64,000 nucleotides of DNA, taken from the NCBI GenBank assembly GCA_032716605.1, contig CM064509.1, positions 45,651,120 to 45,715,119 on the forward strand, read 5' to 3'. Position numbers and translations under genes: made by a program. This document shows, piece by piece, positions 10,439-21,515 of the stretch. Within the stretch, counting starts at the first letter, position 1, and the number at the start of each line of letters is the position of its first letter. The notes below the pieces were generated by a model. The model did not search any database, had not been told where the DNA came from, and was given only the letters and a program-made list of their open reading frames with translations. Origin of the DNA: Paralithodes platypus. Taxonomy: Eukaryota > Arthropoda > Malacostraca > Decapoda > Lithodidae.

Positions 10439-12602
10439 ATGTGAGGTCATTATAGTATACAGATTAGTTGAAAGGAATGACCGAAACAATCTTTTGACTA
10501 AACTGCAAGCCCACCTATTGTGGAAGTGACTAAAATAATCCATTTTTGGATTAGGAGCATCCTCAATTCCACAATTACTTTCTAACGAGAGCCAATGTGT
10601 GACAAATGCTAAAGCAAAGGCGGAATTGCTCCTCGCTACATTTGAGAAGTCAAGCGCTAAACGTCCTCGTCCTGCTACTTGTTACCTCAAACGTGGCTAA
10701 ATTTTGAAAATTTGGAAAAAAGAAAACTGAATATGTGATCTGCATAAACAACTGGGCTATGACAAGCTTTGGTAGTGGTAGATTGAGTGAAGTCGTTGGT
10801 AATGCTGCATAGAGTCAACCTTCCCCCCACTGCAGTCAGTGAAGAGTTTCAGTCCTCAGTCTTTCTCAGTCAGTCAGGCAGTGCACTATGCTGGCCTGTG
10901 CATTTAAATCGCGGCTCTCTGCTCGTTCGAGTGTTATATGTTATTAGAAATAGTGTTTTCATATTAGTGTAAGTCCAATACAAGTGAATATCTTGCATAA
11001 TTACATAATGATGAAAATAAGAAGCTCAGCTTTTACGTCTTAAGGTAAATTTGAACATATTTAATCGCTAAGAATGGTTGCATAATATTATACAAAAAAA
11101 CATTTGTACAAATAAAAGGTTTAGTTGTAAGTAGTTGGTTTTAATTTGCTTCTCTATAGTTTGCATTCTGCTTAATGCTGAACTATAACACATGTATAAT
11201 TCACAGTGTGAATAAATAATGGCATAGCAAGTCAAGAGACTTACTGAACAGTCTTGTTTTGAATATTCATACAAAAAACTATTGACGATAGACAAAATTT
11301 GATTTCACCATTGGAAATTCTGTGAACAATACTTAGTATTTAATATATATAACCTATTGTGATTAATTATAATTTGGCATTATGGCTTTGCGAAGTCTGA
11401 TTTGGTTATAAAAAAGAAAAAAAAAATGTAGAGTGTGAAAAATGCTTTTTATTACACATAAAAAGTGTTTTTATTGCTGGGTATAAAACGAAATTGTGAA
11501 GAGGTAAATCTGGAAAAACAATTAAATATTAAATTATCTATAATTTTTTACTGTGATCATTTGATCTTGTAGGCAATGTTTTCGGTTAAAATATACTATG
11601 AGCTCTGCTCTTTCTTTGGATGAAATACCTATTTCACATTTGATCCCGAAGCAATAACATCAAAAATAATAATAATAATTATTATTGTTGTACTTATTTA
11701 GAAAAATACTATGATACTAGGGTTGGAATAATTCGACAGTTGTTCAGAAGTTTGTATTTTTATTTACCAAACTCCCACGATAGCCATAATCTCCATAGCA
11801 ATTGATTCTCTGTTCGAGTCAAAATTAATTCAAGCTATAATTTGAATACCTACGACGGCCCACTATAGTTTATACCTTGGAATTGTTATATTCCCATTAC
11901 AACCTATTTGGAAAATTGCTATTCAGAGAATTGACTCACTTCGACTTCGAGCCAAAGGCACATCACTATCTTCACAATGCTTGACAAAACTATATCCCTA
12001 CTAATCCTCAAGATGTCCTTTAATCACCTACAAAATAGCAGGACCGAGGTTGGTTTCTATTTTCCCTCCCCTTACAGTAATAAGATATTACATAAACTCT
12101 ATTCCGTTTTACAAGTTCAATCCACCTTTATCATATTATTCATGGTTTGTATTTCCTATATCAATTACCTTACAATGACCGTACTGCTAAACTATTAGCA
12201 AACCCAAGTTGTTAACTTCCTTTGGTAACGTAACTCGCAATTATTACATAATACATAATACAACGAATAACTCGACAGGTATTCTCTCATCTATTCAATA
12301 TCAAAAATATAAAGACTAACTCAAACAGGTATCTCGTTACCTTTACAAAATTAGTAAGTTTAGTCCTTTAAGTCACTAACCATTAATCTTCTTAAAACTA
12401 AATAGCTAGATATTTACGCGCAATCGAAAGCATGCTGTCGACGAGGTGACTATCTAATTAATACAGATGGTTTCCTTTTAACAAAATGAGTATTGCATGG
12501 GTATGGGCTAATGCCTTTGCCTAACTATTTCCAGAGCTAATTATAACCTACTATGGGTTTCAGAGGCTGTGTGGCATCGTTTTTCAGGAATAACTTATTT
12601 AA
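10439..12602. other. AT-rich intergenic DNA, nothing recognised
   Basis: There is a short (AAT)n run near 11670-11690, but no protein domain, tRNA-like box or terminal-repeat structure that I can support. Short ORFs here show no family resemblance. Confidence 0.5.
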
Positions 12603-13205
12603 CCCGGGAACGGCAAGAACACTCTTAAGTGGTTTTAGTGGGCAAGGGCGAGCAACCTCTTAGGAGGTAAGGCCTAAAAAAAAAAAAAATGTAAAGGCTC
12701 TAGTAGCACTTAAATTGTTTTTGTTTTTTTCCCCTCCATACCTCATATCACTCCTCCACATGTGTCAGTATCCCCCCCCCCCCCCCTCCCCTTCAATTAT
12801 CACCTATTTTTCCTCTTATTACCATATTTATTGGTGTATTTATCATGCCAATATCTGCAACCTGGTTCCAGGGTTGTTGCTACCGGAGCGTATGGAGTGA
12901 GAGAGAATGAGGGAGGGGAGGTTCAGTGTGGCTGTAGGCTCCAGAGAGAGAGGGTGTACGTCACTGCTGGCTCACAATTCATGAATGGACGTTCGGCAAA
13001 TAATCGCGATTTTGACCATCCAAACACTATTCCCACTTGTTTTATTGTTGTTATATGTTACTATCTTCATATTAAACATAAAATAGGCGCATATGAATAA
13101 GTAATAATGATATTTATCATAAAATGATGATTATAGGCAGGAATGGAGCCTAATATTGCCGCCCAGAAGTGTGGTGTTCACTACACCCTGCGCGCGTGCG
13201 CCAGG
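12603..13205 (+). mobile_element. TTAA MITE family B, copy B1
   Basis: This 603-bp segment lies between TTAA at 12599-12602 and TTAA at 13206-13209. It starts CCCGGGAACGGCAAG; its right end, read inward, starts CCTGGCGCACGC. Subterminal imperfect palindromes are CACT-CTTA-AGTG and ACCTC-TTAG-GAGGT, about 35 bp apart. The body (12795-13070) shares the AATTATCACCTATTTTTCCT word and flanks with B2 (25880-26519) and B3 (near 35830). A poly-C run occurs at 12773-12787. Confidence 0.8.
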
Positions 13206-13912
13206 TTAACAACCAGTTGGATCAGTATGATATTTTGACACAGCTTTTTTCACACCGTCCCCTAATTTTGTTCAATATAGTGCATTACCAAAAGTGTAGA
13301 AATAAGTCACTTGTCCCTGTGTCATGAGGTTAAAGTCGCACATTAATGACTAAGAAACGGACAAGGCTACCGTGGCTTCCCTGTGAGAACCACCAAACCA
13401 TTATTGCTCCTCCATTAAACACGGTAGTTATCAGCAACCACCCAACCCTATTATCGCCTTTAAATTCAAGTAATCTGTCAATATCATGTATAAATATACA
13501 AAAATACATACTGTTTGTGTATTTATATTTGATATTGACAGATAACTATAACTATACTAACATTAGCTAATAGGTTGGCGCCTTTTCTAACAATTACAGC
13601 TATATCTCACAACACGTCATCCCTTTATTGCATTTATTGTCTAGTCAAAATTATCTTTAATTGTTCTATAAGAACACATCATATTTTAAAGCTGGAACAC
13701 CCCCAGGTTGTCTGAACATTTATCTTCCTTTTATAAGTCTGTTGGGGTCCATAAGGGTCCTTAAATAAAAAGCTTGGTGGTGTCTTCTTCACCAATTCAA
13801 AGCGGGCCAGTAGACTGCCATTCTGTTCCATCTACCACTTGCTGGGCCTCTTGTACTGCTTGGCTGTAGGTATGTAGGCCAGCTTTGTGACTGCAGGCAT
13901 CTGGATACTTAA
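13206..13912. other. Intergenic DNA with one hairpin
   Basis: No coding signal. It contains the inverted repeat listed at 13473-13543; the rest is unremarkable. Confidence 0.5.
13473..13543. repeat. Short inverted repeat (hairpin)
   Basis: The arm at 13473-13497 (ATCTGTCAATATCA...) is the imperfect reverse complement of 13519-13543 (...TGATATTGACAGAT), with a ~21-bp loop. It could be a decayed MITE or a structured RNA; nothing else decides. Confidence 0.6.
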
Positions 13913-14350
13913 CCCACTGAGCCCCAGCAAGTTATAAATAAATGTACCACCAGGGACCGGCTGGATTTGATTTTTTTTTTTTATTCCAGAAACAATAGCG
14001 AATGGGTTAGGAATGAAGGAAAAACCAAAAAAAAAACGATCAAAAAGGTCAAAAATTGGTCCTACGGAGCCCCCGAAAACGGATTTTAGAAGAGTAAAAA
14101 ATTAACGGCAAAAACACCCAAAAACCATGTGTTTGCGCGTCACGCGCACACGGTTGGACTTTGAGAGTTTTCAACCATCGCCAAGGTTGCGTGGGATACT
14201 TACACAGTTCCCATACAAATCTGAGCCCTCTAGGTGCCATAGGACCGGAGTAATTGGGACCGGAGTACCAGTGACGACACATTGTCGTCGCTGGGGTTTA
14301 GCGTTACATACATTGCCGACAACACGTTGTCGTCGCTGGGGTTCAGTGGG
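13913..14350 (-). mobile_element. TTAA MITE family C, copy C1
   Basis: This 438-bp element lies between TTAA at 13909-13912 and TTAA at 14351-14354. Its 16-bp terminal inverted repeat matches at 15 positions (CCCACTGAGCCCCAGC against CCCACTGAACCCCAGC). Near the right end are two palindromic motifs: GAC(G)ACA...TGT(C)GTC at about 14273-14289 and GACAAC-AC-GTTGTC at about 14319-14332, each followed by CGTCGCTGGGGTT. CCC ends with TTAA are piggyBac-like. Confidence 0.85.
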
Positions 14351-14354
14351 TTAA

Positions 14355-14934
14355 GGTGTATCAGAGCCATTGTACAGTGGGTGTTGCTAGGTGTCTGGAA
14401 ACATGGAACAGACTTAATGTTTCTTCCCAGAATGCCAAGGGTAAGGCCTGGGTTGCCGGTGCCGGGAGAGGGCAGCTCCGCTCCCTCTGAGTGACCAGGT
14501 GTGAATGACTTCAGCGGCCCCGCCCACCTCCTTACATACCCCTCCCTCGCGCTCTGATTGGTGGAGCTGCGCGGCCGAGGGTTTCTCTGTGTTTGCTGGT
14601 GTCTTTTCTCCCTCTCTTGCTCCATTATATCTTCAATATATTCTCCTCGCAGCTGATTCAAGATGTTTTTTAGTGGCTGACGGGAGTACAATGGTGGCAC
14701 TAAGGTCTAATGACATCTGCGACCAGGATAAAATATATGTGAAGGTACTGGGAGCGAATTTACTGACGAGGAGGAGAAAGGCCTCGCAGCTAGCATATCC
14801 GGTTGCGTCATTGGAGGCCTGTGATTGGTGGAGAGCTGGGGTGTGTCAATGTTGTCTTTCTGGTATGTGATGACGGGTAATTCTGGTCCCTTTAACTGGG
14901 TGAATCCCGCCCCCTGATTAGTGGATGAGATTAC
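14355..14934. other. GC-rich intergenic segment
   Basis: It contains several ATTGG/CCAAT-type and CCCGCCC words (14500-14580 and 14800-14925) that resemble promoter boxes, but no ORF or TATA/Inr pair to anchor a promoter. I leave it unassigned. Confidence 0.4.
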
Positions 14935-15040
14935 TCCTTTAATTATTATAACAAAACTAATAATAATAATAGTAATAATAATAATGATAATAATAATTAT
15001 TATTATTATTATGATTATAGTAATAATAACAATATTAGTT
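14935..15040. repeat. (AAT)n/(ATT)n microsatellite
   Basis: An imperfect run of AAT units turns into ATT units, making a weak self-complementary tract. Confidence 0.85.
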
Positions 15041-15248
15041 GGCTGAAATTTCACAATTCCTTAACATAACTTATCCTATCTATAGTCAACAAGAAGGGGT
15101 AGGACGTGGAAAAGCAACCAGGTGGAAGCCAGAGGTGGCGCATCCACACATAACCTCCACAGCCAGGAAAGTTTGTCAAAAACTTTCCTGTAGGTAACTG
15201 GGATCGAACTGGCGCTATATGAACCAAGTGATTACAGTACAGTGACTA

Positions 15249-15473
15249 AAGGGGCCCTCACACAGTCAGGAGTGCGAGCTAGTGGGAGTCTAACAGGAGT
15301 CGCTAGAAGTCGCTAGAGTCACTAAGAGTCATGAATTTTCACCGCGAGAGAGAGGGAGTCTAACAGGAGTCACTAGGAGTCATCGATTTTTACCGCGAAT
15401 AGGCCCGCGAGTTCGAAATTTCCCCTACTCCTAGTGACTCTAGCTCGCACTCCTGACTGTGTGAGGGCCCCTT
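15249..15473. mobile_element. 225-bp MITE with 35-bp terminal inverted repeats, TA target
   Basis: The left end begins AAGGGGCCCTCACACAGTC and the right end is its reverse complement. The arms match for about 35 bp without a mismatch by eye (15249-15283 against 15439-15473). TA dinucleotides sit at both borders (15247-15248 and 15474-15475), as expected for a Tc1/mariner-like or related DNA transposon. The interior is two diverged direct copies of a GAGTC...TTTTTACCGCG unit. It encodes no protein. Confidence 0.85.
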
Positions 15474-15475
15474 TA

Positions 15476-16269
15476 GAGCACTCAGCCACTGTTGATGTAA
15501 TGCGTGACACTCGGTATTCTGAGCTGTAGCATCAACTCCCTCTCGCTGCTTCTTGGTGTAGTATGATACAGTATCGAACGTAATTTATTCCTTACATGTC
15601 TGTATTGTGAAATAGTTTGCCGGGTGATGTATTTCCTGAGGACAGTGTTTAATTAACCCTGTATGACACAGAAACAAACTTGCATTAAGCTACATAAAGG
15701 CTCTTTGTTTCATCAGGCTCCCAATGGATGGCATGCAAAGAAACAATTTAATATTGCTCTGCTAGAAACCATAATAATGGCGTCTACTATAATGAGCTAT
15801 ACATGAAAAAAAAAAAAGGAAAGCCGGTACTACAATATGCATGAATGAAAATGGGAAAGAATTGATATTCCATACTGAAATTTGTTCGCTAATAACAAAA
15901 TTCTTCATTCTTCGGCGTTCAACTCATCACAATATAATTAAATGCTGAGTATTCATTATTTTATGTAAAATAAGAATAATTTTTCACACGATTTCGAAGG
16001 GAGCCATCAGAATTTGTTTATCATCAATAGTTTGTTCTATATGAATATAATCGTAACCCTTATACTCACGATTTTCAATATGAAGCGCAACAAGAAATGT
16101 TTATTCTTCAATCTTTTTCACCCTCAATAACTGTGTCTACTGCAATCAACTATATCTAATAAGATTGAGGAAAGGTTAATCTAGAATATTACAATGGGAA
16201 AAACTACAAAACACCGAATAATCATACATAAAATAGATACCAATTTGTAATTGGTAACCTATTTGTAAC
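15476..16269. other. AT-rich intergenic DNA
   Basis: Nothing recognised. The last ~40 bp are short repeats of the word GTAACCTATTTGTAACCTAC adjoining a truncated LINE. Confidence 0.5.
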
Positions 16270-17335
16270 CTACATTTGTAGGTTAAAGTCTCCTAGCCAT
16301 ATAATATTTGGTGTTGGGTTCCCCAGGGTTTCCACTTCTGATTTTATTTTGTTGAGCTGGGTTTTGAATTCTTCTCGGGATGAGTCTGGAGGCCTGTATG
16401 TAACAATAACTGCTAAATTTAGGGATTCTATTTTAACTCCAAGTATTTCCACCACTTCATTACTGTTATTTAGGAATTCAGTACATATCAGTGAGTCATG
16501 TATGTACAAGGCTACACCTCCATGTGATCTATGCGTTCTGTCCGCCCTATGTAGGTTGTAACCAGGAATCCATACCTCACTATCTTCCTGATCTTTAATG
16601 TGAGTTTCTGTGAGAGCCGCAAATATAGCGTTTCCTTCTTCTAACAGGCCCCTAATAAATGGTACTTTGTTCGTGGTTCTATTTTTTAGGCCTTGGATAT
16701 TTGCAAACAAGATTGGGGAGGGATTGTTTGGAGTACTATGTGTACCTAATAGTCTTCGGGATGTATTGGCCACTCTTGGGAGGCCAGGAGGTGCTCGAGG
16801 TGTTCTATGTGCTCTTCCATCTCCCTCAGTCTCTTCATCTTCATCTGCCCTTTCCCTCCTTGCCTTTTTCCTCTGTCTCGTCCTCGCATAGCTAGAGAGT
16901 TTTTTGGGCTACCATTCGTGTTAGGTCTAGCATATCTCCAAGTCCCTTTAATATGAAAAGCTGGGCATTTCATATTGTAGCAGGTCTTGTTCTCAAGTGA
17001 TGTCTTGCAAAGGGATGGGTGGTGGTATTTGCAGGTTTCACCATATCTACATTTTCCATGACTGGTTATGGTGTTGCAAATTTTGGGATGAGCAAATCTA
17101 CATGCATTCCCATTATATTCGCCCTTTTGACCAAAGTAGCACCTTCTTTCCAGATAATATCTGCACACTAGTGTAGACAACCCCAGTAGGTGTGGCTGGG
17201 GCTGCAAGGGGTTAAGTGGTGAGCTAAGTGTGGTTGTGGGTGATAGTGGGCTTGGTGTATGTGTGGGTGAGGCCTGCAGGGGGGTGGAGTTACGGGTCGG
17301 TTGTAGGTGGGCAGGTGGCAGTGGTATTATTCGAT
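16270..17335 (-). pseudogene. LINE fragment: CCCH-finger ORF1 and start of endonuclease
   Basis: The first ORF (16746 to about 17335, minus) opens with a Pro/Thr-rich stretch, then has three CCCH-type fingers: one ending CRFAH, then CNTITSHGKCRYGETCKYHH (C-x8-C-x5-C-x3-H), then CKTSLENKTCYNMKCPAFH. A Lys/Arg-rich segment and a short Glu/Leu-rich coiled coil (EMEEHIEHLEHLL) follow. It has no visible ATG and is open at its 5' side. The second ORF (16270-16773) overlaps it and encodes an endonuclease N-terminal half: FANIQGLKN, ALTETHIKD, HGGVALYIHDS, VTYRPPDSS and WLGDFN. It stops just after the GDFN motif and no RT follows, so the element is truncated at its 3' side, which is unusual for LINEs and points to a deletion or rearrangement. 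Confidence 0.85.
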
Positions 17336-17714
17336 ATTATTCAGTTTAGAAGGACAGGGCATGGCTGGAGTCCTTCCTAAGACAAATAAAATCGGCAAAT
17401 GTTTACCAGAATAATTTAAAAAATACTACCACCGTGCAGGAGTTACCATAGAATGCCTGATTCACTGCATTGCAAAGTTTCACCCAGATATTTACCTGAC
17501 AGTCAACGCATGGCCCCATGGCTACGAGAGTCCTTTTCTGTGGTTCTAGTGTTAGTCAGAATTCAGGAAAACAAGATATCATTGAACAGTCATAAGCCAT
17601 AATAAGTATGCGCCCTTTTGAATGTGTTTTACGTAGATTAAATTCTATACAGATTGAAATTGGTGTATACTTATAATGGCTTGTGCATATACAGAGGAGT
17701 TACTCCAAGTAGTT
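17336..17714. other. Intergenic spacer
   Basis: No coding or repeat feature recognised between the LINE fragment and MITE A3. Confidence 0.5.
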
Positions 17715-17718
17715 TTAA

Positions 17719-18200
17719 CCCTTAACCAATGGCGCACGACATCTGTCGAGTTAAATAAATTTGGACTATGTGGCGGTGCACGACAGCTGTCGAGTGCCAT
17801 TTTCAGCACGTACCGATGCTGAGAGAGAGAGCTGAGCGGTGGGACGAGCGTAGTAACCTTATTACCGCTCCCCATGACCACCGTGGACGTACTGAACTGT
17901 ATTCTACCCTCCTCCTCCCTCTCTCACTCGCTACACAGGGAATTATGTACGGAAATTACCTTATTTTAGGTATTTTGCACTCGTGTTGCACAATCGTTGC
18001 AAGAGAACCAGTGGTCGTACAAGGATGGTTCGGGTGTCATTGGAAAGCTCTGTTTACGCCCTTTCAGGGATAGATACTTGTTTTATGCTCTGGGTCTTGT
18101 TTATGCATGAAAATGAGCACGGAAACAACCCTATTTAGGGTAAAAAAAAAAAACGCTGGGCGGCACAGTGTAAAATACCCTACCACCCGCTCTTTGTGTG
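17719..18200 (+). mobile_element. TTAA MITE family A, copy A3
   Basis: 482 bp between TTAA at 17715-17718 and 18201-18204. It begins CCCTTAACCAATGGCG and ends CCCGCTCTTTGTGTG. Subterminal palindromes are CACGACATCTGTCGAG and CACGACAGCTGTCGAG. The body is very close to copy A1 (39594-40070). Confidence 0.92.
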
Positions 18201-18313
18201 TTAAACCCCTTGACAATTAAATGTCTATCCTGAGTTGAATTAAGCTGTTTGAAGTTAGCCACGGTCAAATGGTCAAATACCAAGGACGTTACTGTATTGT
18301 AGAGGGTAATAAG

Positions 18314-18316
<3 letters not shown>

Positions 18317-18361
<45 letters not shown>

Positions 18362-18430
18362 GAGAGAGAGATATAGATAGATAGATACATAGATATATAG
18401 ATAGAAAGAAAGAGATAGATAGATAGTTAG
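18317..18430. repeat. (TA)n and (GATA)n microsatellites
   Basis: About 40 bp of TA is followed by GA- and GATA-rich sequence. Confidence 0.9.
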
Positions 18431-18674
18431 ATATACTGTATAGATATTCGGTTCTAATTATTTAAGTTTCTTACTAACTTCGTTTATTAATCGAAAAATC
18501 AAGTAAATAATTAGCATATATTTATTATTATTCAAGGAAGGTGAATATAATTATATATATATACAGTATATATATATTTGAATTTATAGTGAAAAGTAGC
18601 CATTCTCTCAGTAATGTGATGTACAGTTACTGACAAATGTTCTTGAGCTCTGGAGATTTTTCTTTATGCAAATG

Positions 18675-18767
18675 TAGATTGATGCTCAGATCAAATCAGC
18701 TATATATTGATAAATTCATACTATATACTTATTAACATACAGATGATTTGATCTGAACATCAATCTA
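18675..18767. repeat. 24-bp inverted repeat with 45-bp loop
   Basis: The arm at 18675-18698 (starting TAGATTGATGCTCAG) is the reverse complement of 18744-18767 with a single mismatch. The overall size (93 bp) resembles a miRNA precursor or a tiny foldback element. It lies 26 bp outside the gypsy 5' LTR. Confidence 0.7.
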
Positions 18768-19089
18768 AATGGATATATTTAATTACTTATAGAACTTGTG
18801 ACGTTGACCACTCCGTTAGAACCGCATGGCTTGTCCTACAGTGACTCACTAGGATCGCCAGGGCAGTGGATGGGGCTACAGTTTATGTATTAGAGTGTGC
18901 TTTATTTCATATGAAAGCTCGTGTCATGGGCAGTCCAGAAAGGCTCTTTGTTTTCGCCCATGTCAAGGCTTTATATATTTAATTGTAAAGTATATATTTT
19001 ATCATTAACTAGTAATGATAGGATCTGGGAGAGAGAGAGGGAGTAGAACAGAGTGAGAGGGGGCGCGCAGTGTTTTTTGTCCCGCTCGA

Positions 19090-19097
19090 TGACGTCA
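19090..19097. promoter_or_regulatory. CRE-like palindrome in the LTR
   Basis: TGACGTCA, the full CREB/ATF palindrome, lies about 120 bp upstream of the TATA box. The same site occurs in the 3' LTR at 25198-25205. Confidence 0.55.
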
Positions 19098-19211
19098 CGG
19101 CTGCTGCCTCGCGGGGGTTGGTGGAGAGAGGCCCTTACCATGCTGTAAGCTTTGCTAGTGGTTAGATGACTTGTAACCGCTGTTTTCCCACGCGGCTCGA
19201 GCTAGTGCGAG

Positions 19212-19250
19212 TATATATACAGTTCCTCGCCACTCTCTCCCTTTCAGATC
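19212..19250 (+). promoter_or_regulatory. LTR core promoter: TATA box plus initiator
   Basis: TATATATA starts at 19212 and TCAGAT lies at 19244-19249, putting the initiator A (19246) 34 bp downstream of the TATA start. This is close to the normal arthropod spacing and would define the start of R in this LTR. Confidence 0.6.
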
Positions 19251-20591
19251 TGGTTTCTAGAACACACCCATCTTTTTTCCCTTGCTATCTGTCCCCGCTC
19301 CGTACCTGAGAATCTTTTCCTCTGCCTATCTCTCTCATTTTCCATATCCTTCACCACCTTTTATTAATATTATACCCCCTCTGGTTAACTGCAAAATCAG
19401 CTTTATGCTGGCCAGTTGTATTGTGTGTTAAGGTCTGATATAGCCTATGTATGTTAGTTGTTAAGATAAGTGGATCACGAAGCATTGGTTGGCATTTATA
19501 TTGTTTAGTACTGCTTCCTTTAGTTATTAGTGTTCTGCTGGATTAGATAATGCTAGACTAGGAGTCTGATATTATAGGTATTGTTTCCTATGAGTGCTGG
19601 CTTCAGTTAAAAGCGGCACGACATACCTGAGAACTGGAGTTGATTGAGTAAATTCTAGTCTGTGTGCCATTGAGAGTAGAGCATGCACGAATGAGGGTTT
19701 TTTGCCTATACCATTCTGCACTGTTCTAGTCTCGATTGTTTGTCTTTGAGGTACGCCAGGAGAACGCTTAATACTTCGGTATTAAGGTTTCTCAAGAGAG
19801 CTACCCTTCATTATAACGTAATATTTGACGCACAGACTTGAGATTTGCACTAGGCTATGCAGCATGCCATGCGCACCAGTATCTCGTATCATTGACTCTA
19901 GCTAGACTTTATCAGTCACAGTAGACATTAAGTATATTAACCTAATTACTCTTTTTATGCATACCCATTTATGATTACACAAGCATTTCGCAGCCTAGTT
20001 TGATGTATTGAGACACAAACGACTTAGGCTCTTTTTGTTGATAGGAATACTGCATTGTCGTGGCGATTATTATTAGTGTTGTAGTGTTTAGGATATTCTT
20101 GGCTCCGACGGCATTATATATTCTGCCTTTTTGTGATATAGCCTGCACGAGCATTGTTCCGCTGCCTGCCTTTTTTGGGTTCCATTTCCGATACGAGCAT
20201 CTTTATAGCATCTAACATTTAAAGAAGATTCCTTGTTAGTGTTGAAGGACTTTAGTGCACTTTCTTTCATGCAGGAGTGCCTGACATTTATTGATTAAAG
20301 TAACGTAAGCTGTAACTTCTCTTACCACCTTACTTTGCATACCATAACCAAGCACCTTCGGTTATAGGTAGTAATAGGCTGTTTTCACATAACATTAAGC
20401 CTAGAGTAGACGCACATTTATTGAGAGTTTGATAGCCTATTATTGCATATAGAACTTTGTAGAGTATTTGTGTTCTTTGTTCACTGGGAATATACATCAG
20501 AGGTTGGAGCTAGCGCTCTCCGTTGTAACATTTATGCCATTACTAGTCCAATGAATAAGAGCCCTGATATATTTGAACCCCAGTCGTAACA

Positions 20592-20612
20592 AATGGCGAC
20601 CTTACCTAGGAT
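20592..20612 (+). other. Primer-binding site candidate
   Basis: TGGCGACC starts two bases after the LTR end. It would pair with a tRNA 3' end reading GGTCGCCA. The tRNA itself was not identified. Confidence 0.6.
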
Positions 20613-20810
20613 TTGGTGAACCTACATTTATTATGCAGGGAACATTTGTTGTTTTGGGGAATATTTTGCGGGGATCAGCAAGAATATTTGTTTTTTTGCA
20701 ACATAGTATAGCCCTTGAGTATTTCCGAGAATTTTTGTGTGTATATTGAGGTATAAGAGTTTGGGGTGCTTCTTTTCTGAATATTGTGGTGAGAAATTTT
20801 TGTGAGCATC

Positions 20811-21515
20811 ATGTCTTATACCGGATCAGAGGAGAATGGAGACACAGTACATAATGTCGAAACTGAGGAACAGCAGCATGATGAAAGGGTTAATCGGGTG
20901 AACTGTGAGGAGGATGCTAGGATATTTTTGCAATGGCCTGTTACTGCCGAGCGGTTGGAGGGTATGGATCGGTACGGTCTTCAATGCCTGGCCACAGTTA
21001 TCGGTCATGCGGTTACTAGCAGCATGACCAAGGATAACTTGATAACGTGTGTACTGGGCAGGGTGACTGGTGAGCGAGATGGGTTGAGTGCTCAGAGCCC
21101 TTCGGCCATGCTTCCCCTACACTTGACTCCCAGCCATCCCAGTAGTTTGCCGACCCCGGGTACGCTTCCACAGGTGGGTGGTGACTGGCAGGGTGGGTTG
21201 CCCCTGGGGGGACCACCGGTAATTTCAAACATTGTAGCACCTTCACCTCCTCAAGGGTTAACTCCCGAATTATTGCTTCAGCTCGAATTAGCTAAGATCC
21301 AGCAGCAAACAGAATTAGCTAAGATCGAAGAGAGAAAGGCTATCAGGGCATCTGAGCTTCAGCTTCAGCTTCAGCAGCAAATAGAATTAGCCAAGATAGA
21401 AGAGAGAGCCAAGATAGAAGAGAGAAAAAGTCACCAGCACATAGAGCTAGCAAAAATCCAAGCTGATTTAGAGTCGACTAGGTACTGTGCCGACATGGAC
21501 GTAGAGAAGTCGTGA
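20811..21515 (+). CDS. gag: Gag N-terminal part, ends at an in-frame TGA
   Basis: Translation begins at the ATG at 20811 (MSYTGSEENGD). A globular N-terminal half (DARIFLQWPVTAERLEGMDRYGLQCLATVIG) is followed by a Pro-rich linker and a strongly heptad-like coiled coil made of repeated ELAKIEERK words (around residues 165-225). The frame ends at TGA, 21513-21515, but the downstream sequence stays in the same frame with no further stop to 24434. The break is therefore one codon: either a CGA to TGA mutation or a read-through site. The coiled coil is probably a Gag multimerisation segment; this is inference from sequence character and position right after the primer-binding site. Confidence 0.8.
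   Translation: MSYTGSEENGDTVHNVETEEQQHDERVNRVNCEEDARIFLQWPVTAERLEGMDRYGLQCLATVIGHAVTSSMTKDNLITCVLGRVTGERDGLSAQSPSAMLPLHLTPSHPSSLPTPGTLPQVGGDWQGGLPLGGPPVISNIVAPSPPQGLTPELLLQLELAKIQQQTELAKIEERKAIRASELQLQLQQQIELAKIEERAKIEERKSHQHIELAKIQADLESTRYCADMDVEKS

Larger units (their letters stand above)
18797..20591 (+). repeat. 5' LTR, 1795 bp
   Basis: Starts TGTGACGTTGAC and ends CAGTCGTAACA. It contains a CRE-like TGACGTCA and a TATA/Inr pair, and a single intact TTAA where the 3' LTR carries MITE B2. Small ORFs in it are not conserved coding sequence; an identical one recurs in the 3' LTR only because the LTRs are identical. Confidence 0.95.

Noticed and set aside
10787..10972. Short plus-strand ORF after MITE A4
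   Set aside because: No homology I recognise, biased codon use absent, and similar ORFs occur by chance in this composition.
14420..14600. CpG-type host gene promoter
   Set aside because: CCAAT and GC words occur, but there is no TATA/Inr pair, exon or conserved ORF nearby.
15170..15235. tRNA-like minus-strand unit with AGTTCGATCCC
   Set aside because: The B box is passable but there is no A box at proper spacing; too weak to call.
20088..20270. A 60-residue minus-strand ORF repeated identically at 26840-27022
   Set aside because: Identical only because both lie in the two near-identical LTRs; no family resemblance and no start context.
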